NCBI GenBank assembly: GCA_965277055.1
Contig: OZ255703.1
Coordinates: 1,240,001-1,304,000 of the forward strand
Reading direction: 5' to 3'
DNA from: CBDCHC01 sp965277055
GTDB lineage: Bacteria; Pseudomonadota; Gammaproteobacteria; PS1; Pseudothioglobaceae
Length of the DNA: 64,000 nt
The translations under genes were made by a program, and so were the position numbers. Positions 52,274 through 60,066 of this stretch are shown piece by piece. The notes beneath the pieces were generated by a model. It was given only the letters and a program-made list of their open reading frames with translations. It was not told the origin of the DNA and searched no databases. Within the stretch, counting starts at the first letter, position 1. Each line of letters starts with the position of its first letter.

Positions 52274-53500
52274 ATGACAACCAATACCAATCAACCTACT
52301 AATACTGTAGAAAATCCAGAAGATCATACTATTATTGAGATTACCAGTACTGCAAACTCACTGGTGCATAATCTTATGGATTTAGCCATCAAGAATGCCC
52401 CGCCACATATCAAAGCTATAGTGTATATCAAAGGGAATGTTGGTGGTATATTACAAATAGGCATCGCAGTTGGCGGTGACCAAGATGATGGTAATAGTGC
52501 AGTAAAAGAAAGTGTAGAATTTATTGGTGGGGTGTTAGGGACAGTAGTAGCAAGCGGGACAATTGCACTCGGAGTAAGTGTTGGGTTGATAGGAGCGGGG
52601 TATTTAATCATCAAAGGCATTGCCATTACAGCAGTTGGTTTTGGGATAGGGTATACAGCAGAGCAATTATATGACCTCTTAATTGACGCCAAAACCCAAG
52701 CAGAACAAGATGCTATTATCAATACACCAGACTGGATAGATGAAGCGATTAACTCAGAATTAGAAAACTCTGCGGTAAATGGCGAAATTGCCAAACTCAA
52801 AAACGATGAATACTACACCAAACTACAAGACTACCAAGCCCAGCTCAAAGCTATTATAGAACAAGACCTTCCCCCAGAAGAACTAGCAGCACTCCAACAA
52901 GAAATCAACCTCTTTAAATCAGCATATACTGATAAAGCAAGTAGCTATCAACAATGGCATGAAGACTACACTAACTATCAAGACTTTAAAGCAGAATATG
53001 ATAACTGGCAACAAGAAGACACCACGTGGCGAGCAGAATATGAAGCACTTACTAGCCAAACTCAACTAGCAGAGTCAGAAAAAGACACCGCACAACAAAA
53101 CTATGATACGTGGAATACCGAGTTTCAAGAGTGGCATACAGACTATGTACAGCGCGAAGAGGGCTATATAGCAGTAGTAGAGAGCCATAACACCTATGCA
53201 GCAAACTACCAAAGCTGGCTAGCAAATGCACAAAGCATTGTAAATAATAATAATGACTGGATAAATAATACCTACAAGCCCAAAGAAGATGCATATAACA
53301 ACTGGGTGAATAACGGCATTAGCCCGATTAATGGGTATCGGCATTTTACAAGAATATATGACCCGTATAGTGATGGCTCATTATATGAGCAAAAAGTATA
53401 TGGAGGGGTTAATTCACGAGCAAATCATCTACAAGATATAATTGACGATTATAACTCTGTTGCTAATGATGTAAACCAAGGAAGACATCCCTCTTATTAA
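52274..53500 (+). CDS. Gly-rich hydrophobic and aromatic coiled-coil protein, unknown (toxin-like)
   Basis: 408 residues, no recognised family. Residues 1-50 are polar. Residues 82-127 are a Gly-rich hydrophobic stretch (GTVVASGTIALGVSVGLIGA type) able to span a membrane twice, like glycine-zipper regions of pore-forming proteins. Residues about 165-345 are helical, with Trp and Tyr every 3-4 residues (YQQWHEDYTNYQDFKAEYDNW). The C-terminal 60 residues are Tyr/Asn-rich. There is no signal peptide. It has a strong AAAGGAG site, and its codons are richer in C than neighbouring genes, suggesting transfer. It is followed by two small genes in a segment bounded by IS debris. A bacteriocin or contact toxin is a guess; a structural protein is equally possible. 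Confidence 0.7.
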   Translation: MTTNTNQPTNTVENPEDHTIIEITSTANSLVHNLMDLAIKNAPPHIKAIVYIKGNVGGILQIGIAVGGDQDDGNSAVKESVEFIGGVLGTVVASGTIALGVSVGLIGAGYLIIKGIAITAVGFGIGYTAEQLYDLLIDAKTQAEQDAIINTPDWIDEAINSELENSAVNGEIAKLKNDEYYTKLQDYQAQLKAIIEQDLPPEELAALQQEINLFKSAYTDKASSYQQWHEDYTNYQDFKAEYDNWQQEDTTWRAEYEALTSQTQLAESEKDTAQQNYDTWNTEFQEWHTDYVQREEGYIAVVESHNTYAANYQSWLANAQSIVNNNNDWINNTYKPKEDAYNNWVNNGISPINGYRHFTRIYDPYSDGSLYEQKVYGGVNSRANHLQDIIDDYNSVANDVNQGRHPSY

Positions 53501-53614
53501 AAACTAGCAATTTTGATAGGCGACAAACTAAATATTAATGGCTATAATGTTTGACAGTTATTAAAAACTTGAATGCACCAAAGCATAATTACAATAAAGT
53601 ATAGTGATTTAGGT

Positions 53615-54073
53615 ATGAAAAATATTTTACAAATATCCATTAAACTAAAGGTAATATTTTCATTTATATTATTATTTACTTTTACTTTTTTTATAATAGA
53701 ATTTTTGCACCAAGAAGGCGTGATTAAAAGTAGTGAGGAAAAATATTTTCATCAAAAGTTACAAGAATTTATAACATCAGGACAAGAACATATAAAACTT
53801 AGAGAATTAACTAATTTTGATTGGATTATAGCATGTCCTAGAAATCCTTATGACTTTATAAAAATTGATGATGAATATTTTGGAAGATTAGATGACGAAT
53901 CTACCTATATTGATTTCTATTATAATGCAACAGGAAAAAGAATATTCTTTGACCATAATTCCACCAAAGAATCTTTATTCACATTTCGTAAATCTAGCGA
54001 TAGTATCATGCGGTGTTTTAATCCTAGAGTACAAATCAGACTAGATGAACATAATAAACTTAATTTTTTCTAA
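53615..54073 (+). CDS. Hypothetical one-helix membrane protein
   Basis: About 152 residues from the ATG at 53615; an upstream in-frame ATG-like start at 53573 would add 14 polar residues. The N-terminus is a membrane helix (VIFSFILLFTFTFFIIEFL, about residues 12-31). An extracytoplasmic domain of about 115 residues follows with ELTNFDWIIACPRNPYDFI, YIDFYYNATGKRIFF and a second Cys near the end. It is not recognised. Its location downstream of the Gly-rich coiled-coil gene would suit an immunity or partner protein, but only position supports this. Confidence 0.6.
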   Translation: MKNILQISIKLKVIFSFILLFTFTFFIIEFLHQEGVIKSSEEKYFHQKLQEFITSGQEHIKLRELTNFDWIIACPRNPYDFIKIDDEYFGRLDDESTYIDFYYNATGKRIFFDHNSTKESLFTFRKSSDSIMRCFNPRVQIRLDEHNKLNFF

Positions 54074-54085
54074 TGAGGAGAACAT

Positions 54086-54211
54086 ATGTATCTAAATAAT
54101 GATGAATTATCTAAAGAGGCTTACGACTATTATATTGATAATAATCTAGGTCCCATTGAGACTGTAGAAATTGATGGGGAAACAAAAGTAAACGCTGGAA
54201 ATAATGTGTAA
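54086..54211 (+). CDS. Small acidic protein, 3' end provided by an IS end
   Basis: 41 residues (MYLNNDELSKEAYDYYIDNN start) after a good GAGGAGA site. The last codons and the TAA stop are made from the IS inverted repeat TGTAATCC, which begins at 54207. The original gene was therefore longer and has been cut by the insertion. It follows the one-helix protein gene by 12 bases, so it belonged to the same cassette. No family can be assigned. Confidence 0.55.
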   Translation: MYLNNDELSKEAYDYYIDNNLGPIETVEIDGETKVNAGNNV

Positions 54212-54375
54212 TCCCCCCATTTTTAACACTCGTTAAAAATAGAATTCCATTTCTAAATAGCCTCTAGCAGTTTCCTTGGTGGTACACCGCCAATTGCACT
54301 ATGTGGTCGTTCATTATTATATACCCATATCCACTGGGTTGCTAGATATTGTGCATGGGCAATAGAATCAATCAT
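54207..54375 (-). mobile_element. IS3-family remnant (end plus orfB C-terminus)
   Basis: The end TGTAATCCCCCCATTTTTAA lies at 54207. On the minus strand, 54375-54253 encodes the C-terminus of an IS3-type OrfB: DSIAHAQYLATQWIWVYNNE, then the RPHSAIGGVPPRKLLEA tail and a TAG stop. This contains the YNxxRPHxA(I/L)G motif around the last catalytic Glu region. The rest of the transposase, orfA and the other end are missing here, but the palindrome at 52055 carries the same end sequence. Confidence 0.85.
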
Positions 54376-54376
54376 A

Positions 54377-54412
54377 TAAAAAAACCATAGACTTGTTTAC
54401 AAGCCTATGGTT
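54377..54412 (-). terminator. Rho-independent terminator of the broken surface-protein gene
   Basis: The hairpin AACCATAG.CTTG / CAAG.CTATGGTT has a TTTA loop and is followed on the minus strand by a run of T (54382-54377). It lies 21 bases past the stop at 54433. Confidence 0.8.
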
Positions 54413-54432
54413 GTATTATTTATAGAATAAAC

Positions 54433-55649
54433 TTAATCGTAATCGTATTCTATCCGTGGGAGTTTAAATACTAGTGGATCTAAACCGTCATTAAAATCAT
54501 CTTTTAACTCATTATTAATCTTAAAGTTATCAAATGAAGATGTAATAAAAGTTCCGGTTCCAGCATCATCTGACATTATATCAATGGCAACATCATTTAT
54601 AACATAAGTATCATTACCGTCAAGATTATCTAACCCTAACTGCTGAGGAGTAACTGCTACACCATTAATCATAAAAGTGAGTGTACCACTACCATTGCCC
54701 ACTAATTCAATGGATAAGTTAGTGGAACTATTAGGAGCTATATCCGTTGCTGCAGTGGAAGATGCTGCTATAGTACCTTGACTAATATCTAAATATAAGG
54801 CTTTGTCAGCATCTTGATTACAAGAAGTACTAACATCTGCTTCACATTCTGAAAATATTACAACTTTCAGAGTATTAGTAGAGCTACTGACATTAGTTAA
54901 CTCTGTAAAAACTTTAAATTTAGTACTATTAGGTGAATTTACACTTGTATTTACAAACTGAGTATATAATCCCATTGCCACAAGAGCAGTTTCAGTTAAT
55001 AACGTTCAATTATCTCAAAATCTTGAAAGGCGGCATCTACTGAAACAGCAACAACAGTTTCATTAATTGCAACCAAATCATTCTGAACGTCATAAATAAT
55101 ATCTTTAATACTGCTTGACTGATCTGCATCAAAAAGAGTGAGTTTTGAAACTAATTTACCATTTTCTATACGAACATTGTCTTTATTTCTTTTTGTTTCT
55201 ACAAGGTGTGCAGTAGCTGAAGCTTTAGTTACTAATACTACACCTGTAGTTGCACCTTTAAAATTTTGAATATTCGCTAAAGTAAAAGTATGAGTTCCTG
55301 ACTCTGAAATAGAGTCTAATATTGCCTTAGTCGTAGCTGATTGGGTAGCATCAAAGTTAATACCAGAGACATTAATACCATTATCAGCATCATTATCATC
55401 GTCTAGTGATTGTAATAAAATAGCAATTTTAGCTGTTTTAATACCACTTGCACCATCGGCAATATCTTCCACTAAAATAGTGCTTGTACCTGCTGCTTCA
55501 CCCAACACTACAGCTGAGTTTGTACCACCAACGGTAAACGTAATTGTATCACCAGCAACATAGTTAAACTGCCCTAAACTATCAGTTACACCTGTTCTGC
55601 CACTTGGCGTAGCACTATAGTTTAGCCCTTGATACCACATTAACAGCAT
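54433..55649 (-). pseudogene. Frameshifted secreted surface-protein gene
   Basis: Two reading frames make one protein. The first (55649-54996) carries the repeat-type domain seen in marine surface lipoproteins: SGRTGVTDSLGQFNYVAGDT, GGTNSAVVLGEAAGT and SLDDDNDADNGINVSG. The second (54981-54433) continues as a beta-rich, Ser/Thr-rich domain with SFDNFKINNELKDDFNDG, reminiscent of a carbohydrate-binding or LamG-like fold. A one-base shift near 55000 joins them (ERLLTETALVAMGLYT). The signal peptide is missing: the first frame starts inside the domain. The gene is dead, or split if the shift is a sequencing error. Confidence 0.7.
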
Positions 55650-55811
55650 TTATTAATGCTTTTGAGCAAAAAATACATATGTAAAGCTTCACATTTAGGG
55701 AGTATTTTTGGAATTTGCAAGGCGTACTAATAAAATACGATAGGAGCATACAAATAGTGTGTGACTGAGTATTTTGCGCAGTACAACACCGCACTAATCT
55801 TCTTCTAGATA
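55650..55811. other. Intergenic segment with possible noncoding repeat
   Basis: No gene. The part 55700-55803 has a mixed-composition block (AAGGCGTACTAATAAAATAC through TTCTTCTAGA) that looks unlike random AT-rich spacer. It occurs once in this window, so repeat status cannot be shown. Confidence 0.3.
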
Positions 55812-56039
55812 CTATAATATATCAAATTCCTCGGGTTCGTTATCACTTACTGAGTCTAAAACTGATTGCATATGTGTTATTGAACCTTTTGCAGCTCTTT
55901 GTTTGAGGTAATCTTCGGTTTTTAGTGCCGAAATTTTTTCTGCAACGCTATTAATAATAAATTGATTAATAGATACATCACCTTTTAACGATTGTATCTC
56001 GTCTTTGTAATAATCTGGGATGCGTAACGAATAATTCAT
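55812..56039 (-). CDS. Antitoxin, ribbon-helix-helix type
   Basis: 75 residues. The N-terminal MNYSLRIPDYYKDEIQSL and the SINQFIINSVAEKISAL segment form a CopG/HicB-like ribbon-helix-helix DNA-binding domain. The acidic C-terminus (SDNEPEEFDIL) probably wraps the toxin. It is translated after the PIN toxin, overlapping it by four bases, which is the reverse of the most common order. It likely represses its own operon through the repeats at 56481-56513. Confidence 0.85.
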   Translation of the reverse strand: MNYSLRIPDYYKDEIQSLKGDVSINQFIINSVAEKISALKTEDYLKQRAAKGSITHMQSVLDSVSDNEPEEFDIL

Positions 56040-56479
56040 ACAAGTACTCCAATTATGTGTAATAGTTCTTTTGGCTTTAATACTTTGATTCCAAAATATT
56101 TTTCTACATTTTTAAAATCTTTGATATTATATGTAATGATAAAGTTTGCACTTGCATTAAAAGCTACTTCGAGCAACATATCATCAGCAACATCTTTTAA
56201 AAATGGACGCCATATAAAGTTAATAGTTTGATGATGGGAAAGTAAACATATATCATCAATAAATCGTATTAAGTCTTCTTTAGCGATACCAATACGTTCA
56301 AGATGTACTTTTCTACTCAGGACATCTTGATACTCAATAGCCAATGTATTTGATACTACATTATATTTTTTGCCATTATTATCGTATTCACTCAATAACC
56401 ATCTTAATAGTTGGTGCGAGGTTCCTTGATTAGAAAATAATGCAGATAGTATCACATTAGTATCAATTACAATTTTCAT
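56036..56479 (-). CDS. PIN-domain toxin (putative ribonuclease)
   Basis: 147 residues of COG1569-type PIN fold. The first acidic residue is in KIVIDTNVILSALFSNQG (Asp6), the second cluster is VADDMLLEVAFNASANF and the third is IITYNIKDF. These acidic residues coordinate metal for RNA cleavage. The partner antitoxin follows with an ATGA-type overlap. The pair sits at the edge of the accessory region, next to ttcA. Confidence 0.9.
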   Translation of the reverse strand: MKIVIDTNVILSALFSNQGTSHQLLRWLLSEYDNNGKKYNVVSNTLAIEYQDVLSRKVHLERIGIAKEDLIRFIDDICLLSHHQTINFIWRPFLKDVADDMLLEVAFNASANFIITYNIKDFKNVEKYFGIKVLKPKELLHIIGVLV

Positions 56480-56480
56480 A

Positions 56481-56513
56481 TATGATATTATATATGATAT
56501 TAAAATAATATCA
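56481..56513. promoter_or_regulatory. Repeated operator-like sites upstream of the toxin-antitoxin genes
   Basis: TATGATATTA occurs twice in direct orientation (56481-56490, 56493-56502). TAATATCA at 56506-56513 is the reverse complement of its core. The sites start immediately upstream of the toxin start, as expected for autoregulation by a ribbon-helix-helix antitoxin. Confidence 0.5.
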
Positions 56514-56577
56514 ATCTATTCTCTGGTTATTGAGATAATTATTTCAAAGTTGCCTGAATTTTATGATAAATAAGTTA

Positions 56578-57297
56578 TTAAATCAATGTTTTAACCGCAC
56601 TTAAAATATTCTTATACAATGCTTTATTATTTTTCTCTTCATTAAGTAGCCACTCTTTAAAATATTCTCTTTGGGTTGGCATGTCAAAGCAAGCAGGGCA
56701 ACTATCAGGAATAACTGGCAGATTAGCAGCACTAGCAAAGTCACGTAGTTGCGCTTCACGAGTGTAAATAAGTGGGCGGATGATGCGTACATCACCTGCG
56801 TCATTGATGTAATTTGCCTTCATGGTATGCAGTTTGCCATTATGAAAAATACTCATCATCAAGCTTTCGGCAATATCATCAAGATGTTGCCCTAGAGCAA
56901 GGGTAGTATAGCCATGCTCTCTTACTGTTTTATACATTAGCCCACGCTTAATGCGAGCACAAAATGCACAATAACTATTCCCATTCATGCTTTGTTTGGC
57001 AGATTCCATCATTGGGAAATCTGCAAAATGGTGTGTCACCCCAAAGCTCTTAAAGTACTCGACTAAAACTTTTGGCTGAAAGTTCTCTAACATCGGGTCA
57101 ATGGTAATAGTTGCTAGTTCAAACTCTACGGGAGCATGTTTTTGAAAGTGGCGTAATAGGTGAAACAAACTTAAAGAATCCTTACCACCAGAGACTGCAA
57201 GGAGAATTTTATCTCCGTTCCTAATCATATTATGTTCGGCTATTGCTCTTGCTACAGGGCGAATGAGGAGTTTAGGAAGTTTCGGGGGTAATTGCAC
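56578..57297 (-). CDS. ttcA: tRNA 2-thiocytidine biosynthesis protein TtcA
   Basis: 239 residues. The PP-loop is LLAVSGGKDSLSLFHLL (about residues 32-48). The two Cys pairs that bind the iron-sulfur cluster are SYCAFCARIKRG and PDSCPACFDMP. It thiolates cytidine 32 of some tRNAs in the cytoplasm. The gene is shorter than E. coli TtcA, mainly at the C-terminus. Its start lies 46 bases from the probable start of the divergent methyltransferase gene. Confidence 0.93.
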   Translation of the reverse strand: MQLPPKLPKLLIRPVARAIAEHNMIRNGDKILLAVSGGKDSLSLFHLLRHFQKHAPVEFELATITIDPMLENFQPKVLVEYFKSFGVTHHFADFPMMESAKQSMNGNSYCAFCARIKRGLMYKTVREHGYTTLALGQHLDDIAESLMMSIFHNGKLHTMKANYINDAGDVRIIRPLIYTREAQLRDFASAANLPVIPDSCPACFDMPTQREYFKEWLLNEEKNNKALYKNILSAVKTLI

Positions 57298-57342
57298 AAT
57301 GAAGTTCTTTATAATATTAATCTTTATATTTTAGTGACTTTT

Positions 57343-58407
57343 GTGTTAGAAGCAATTATTAAAAAGCAGATAGTTTCACAGGGCAGTATTGGCTTTGATG
57401 AATTTATGCATCTCGCTTTGTATCATCAGAAGTATGGTTACTATCGTTCTAAAGCTCCTATACTTGGGGCAAGTGGAGATTTTATTACTGCTCCAGAAGT
57501 ATCAGATATGTTCGGTTTTGCACTTGCTCGGCAGCTTAAAGACATTGGGGGTGATGTACTGGAGTTTGGTGCAGGTTCGGGGGTATTAGCTGCGCAAATA
57601 CTCTATTATTTGGATAGTCAAAATGCTCTACCAGAAAAGTATTACATCCTTGAACTCAGTAGCTCACTCAAGCACACCCAGCAAAAGCATATACAAGCAG
57701 TGGTGCCACACCTCATGGAGCGGGTAGTGTGGCTAGATACATTACCTAGTGAATTTCATGGTACGATACTAGCGAATGAAGTATTAGATGCTATGCCGAC
57801 CAAACGTGGGATGGTGCAAGATAAAACCTTGTATGAACTCAAAGTAGGGCTTGATGATGACACGCTCGTATATCAGCAGAGTAATGAAGTATTGATGGAG
57901 GGCACATTTGACTTAGTAGATGGCTACACCACTGAGGTAAATATGCAAGCTGATGCATGGATACGCTCACTTGCTGATATTAATGGAGAATTTGTGATTA
58001 TGCTCATTGATTATGGCTATACCCAGAAACAATATTTCCATCCCGAACGCACTATGGGCACCTTGCGATGTTATTATAACCATACAGCAGATGATAATCC
58101 TTTTGTTGATATTGGACATAAAGATATTACTGCATGGGTAAATTTTTCGCGAATTGCTCAAGCAGGTAGCAATGTGGGTCTTGAACCAGTAGGGTTTGCC
58201 ACACAAGCAATGGCACTTGCAAGTTTAGGTGTGCATGAATTTTTAAACGGGGCAGAAGGAGAAGAGCGTCTTAAACTATTAGATGAAATAAAAATGCTCA
58301 TTATGCCCGGGCATATGGGAGAAAGTTTTAAATTCTTTGTGTTGACAAAGAATAAACAGATAAAATTACAATGTTTTGAGATGCAAAATCTGCTCTCTTC
58401 CCTTTAA
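57343..58407 (+). CDS. MidA/NDUFAF7-like SAM-dependent methyltransferase
   Basis: About 354 residues (COG1565). The N-terminal SIGFDEFMHLALYHQKYGYY precedes GDFITAPEVSDMFG and the SAM motif DVLEFGAGSGVLAAQIL (about residue 70). NEVLDAMPTKR and LIDYGYTQKQYF follow. The eukaryotic homologue methylates an Arg of a complex I subunit; the bacterial role is not established. The start is uncertain: the GTG at 57343 gives the best family length, while earlier in-frame codons reach back to 57292 and overlap ttcA. Confidence 0.87.
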   Translation: MLEAIIKKQIVSQGSIGFDEFMHLALYHQKYGYYRSKAPILGASGDFITAPEVSDMFGFALARQLKDIGGDVLEFGAGSGVLAAQILYYLDSQNALPEKYYILELSSSLKHTQQKHIQAVVPHLMERVVWLDTLPSEFHGTILANEVLDAMPTKRGMVQDKTLYELKVGLDDDTLVYQQSNEVLMEGTFDLVDGYTTEVNMQADAWIRSLADINGEFVIMLIDYGYTQKQYFHPERTMGTLRCYYNHTADDNPFVDIGHKDITAWVNFSRIAQAGSNVGLEPVGFATQAMALASLGVHEFLNGAEGEERLKLLDEIKMLIMPGHMGESFKFFVLTKNKQIKLQCFEMQNLLSSL

Positions 58408-58430
58408 CCATTCTTGTTAAGGTTGCGACT

Positions 58431-59255
58431 ATGAAACTATTCTTTACCCTTGCTCTTATGGTGTTTTCTATTTCTGCTTTCGCTGAACCCAACGCAGAAA
58501 TTCACAAAAAACCTCTTGTTGAGCGCTATGTACTTGACGAAGTGCGTGATTTACGCATCGAAAATCAGAAGCTCAGAATAGAATTAAATGAAAAAATTAC
58601 GAGTGCTCGTATAGAAAATAATGATAAAGCAATTGAGTATGCAACTAACACACTAACAAATATTTTTTATATTGTTACTGTCGCTGCTTCATTATTTGTT
58701 ATTTTGGGATGGCGCTCAGTAAGTGATATCAAAAATAATATTGATAGTGCTGTTAATAAAAAAATAGATCATATCACCCAAAAGTATGAAGATCGTTTGA
58801 GTCAAATGGAGCAAAAAATCAAGTCACGCTCAGAAGAAATTATTGCCAACCAAGAAGAAATATCTATAACCAATGTGGTGCATTCTTTGTGGATGCGGGC
58901 AGGTTTAGAAAAAAGTAATCGTGAAAAAGTGAAACTTTATGATCAAATCTTAGAATTAAAAAATAATGATATTGAAGCACTGACATACAAAGCAGACACG
59001 CTGTTAGATCTAGAACAAACAGCGCTAGCATTAGAACTTACTAATCAGGCCATTGAAATTGATAGTACTTATGCATTGGCATATTGGCAGCGTGCATGTG
59101 CTCGGGCAGAACTCAATATTTTTGATGAGGCATTAGCAGATATTCGCACAGCAATTTCTATCTCTAATCCACTACAAGATAAAATCGCTGATGAGACCCA
59201 CTTTCATAAACTAGTGGAGATGGAAGAATTTAAACAACTGATACACATGACATAG
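58431..59255 (+). CDS. Membrane-anchored coiled-coil TPR protein
   Basis: 274 residues. The signal peptide is FTLALMVFSISAFA (cleavage about residue 18). A coiled coil (YVLDEVRDLRIENQKLRIEL) leads to a membrane helix (IFYIVTVAASLFVILGW, about residues 78-94). A second coiled coil and at least two TPR units (about residues 165-240) complete it. The order matches the TPR protein at 40485 but with fewer repeats, so the two may be paralogues. Partners and function are unknown. It lies 4 bases upstream of uppP, so the two are probably co-transcribed. Confidence 0.78.
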   Translation: MKLFFTLALMVFSISAFAEPNAEIHKKPLVERYVLDEVRDLRIENQKLRIELNEKITSARIENNDKAIEYATNTLTNIFYIVTVAASLFVILGWRSVSDIKNNIDSAVNKKIDHITQKYEDRLSQMEQKIKSRSEEIIANQEEISITNVVHSLWMRAGLEKSNREKVKLYDQILELKNNDIEALTYKADTLLDLEQTALALELTNQAIEIDSTYALAYWQRACARAELNIFDEALADIRTAISISNPLQDKIADETHFHKLVEMEEFKQLIHMT

Positions 59256-59259
59256 AATA

Positions 59260-60050
59260 ATGGATTGGTATCAAGCGTTGATATTAGGAATTATTCAGGG
59301 AATAACTGAGTTTTTGCCTATTTCTTCTTCTGCACATCTTATTCTACTCCCCAAACTTACCGACCTACCAGATCAAGGGCTGTTATTTGATGTAGTAGTG
59401 CATATGGGCACACTCCTCGGGGTAATACTATATTATCAAAAAACCATTGCAAATATTTTGTATCATTTTTTTACCAAAAACCCAAATACCAATCACTATG
59501 CAAAATTAGGCTGGGGGGTGCTACTAGGCACTATTCCTGTAGGAGTGGCAGGGTTTTTATTTAAAGATATGATAGAAACTGATTTTCGTAGTACTGAGGT
59601 CATTGCATATGCTACTATTGGCTTTGGGTTGTTTCTGTATCTTGCAAGTTATCTTCATAGCAGAGCAAGGTATCATAGTGAATATATTAGTCTTCTACAA
59701 ATGATTTTCATTGGTATGTTTCAAGCACTTGCGCTGATTCCGGGGACATCTCGTAGTGGGATTACCATTACAGCAGGACTATTACTCGGACTGCATCTTA
59801 AAACACTCACGCAATTTGCTTTTTGCTATCTATTCCTGTGATTATTCTCTCGTTAGGATTTCTTTCGTTTGAGGCATTATCTACCGATTTGAGCACAGAC
59901 TGGTTGATACTCGTGGTAGGATTTGGCGCTTCATTTTTCAGTGCACTTTTAGTGTTGGCATTATTTATTAAGCTGATTGAAACCATTGGCATGTTGCCAT
60001 TTGTGGTGTATCGAGTTATTTTTGGGTTAGTCTTACTCTTTACCTTATAG
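59260..60050 (+). pseudogene. uppP: Undecaprenyl-diphosphatase UppP with an apparent one-base frameshift
   Basis: The first frame (59260-59841) holds the catalytic motifs GIIQGITEFLPISSSAHLIL and PGTSRSGITITAG in a multi-helix membrane protein. It then ends after about 187 in-phase codons. The other frame continues from about 59823 (LLSIPVIILSLGFLSFEALS) through two more helices to 60050. Adding one T to the T5 tract at 59819-59824 restores a normal full-length UppP. The enzyme recycles undecaprenyl phosphate for peptidoglycan and glycan synthesis. A sequencing error in the homopolymer, a real mutation or ribosomal slippage are all possible; paralogues elsewhere could compensate. Confidence 0.85.
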
Positions 60051-60066
60051 TGAGTATAATAGAACA

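Noticed and set aside
53551..53589. TTGACA at 53551 as the -35 of a promoter for the one-helix protein gene
   Set aside because: The nearest -10-like hexamer (CATAAT at 53584) is 27 bases away, too far for a sigma-70 promoter.
59823..60050. Separate small membrane-protein gene after uppP
   Set aside because: Its sequence is the missing C-terminus of UppP in another frame; it starts at a TTG with no ribosome-binding site.
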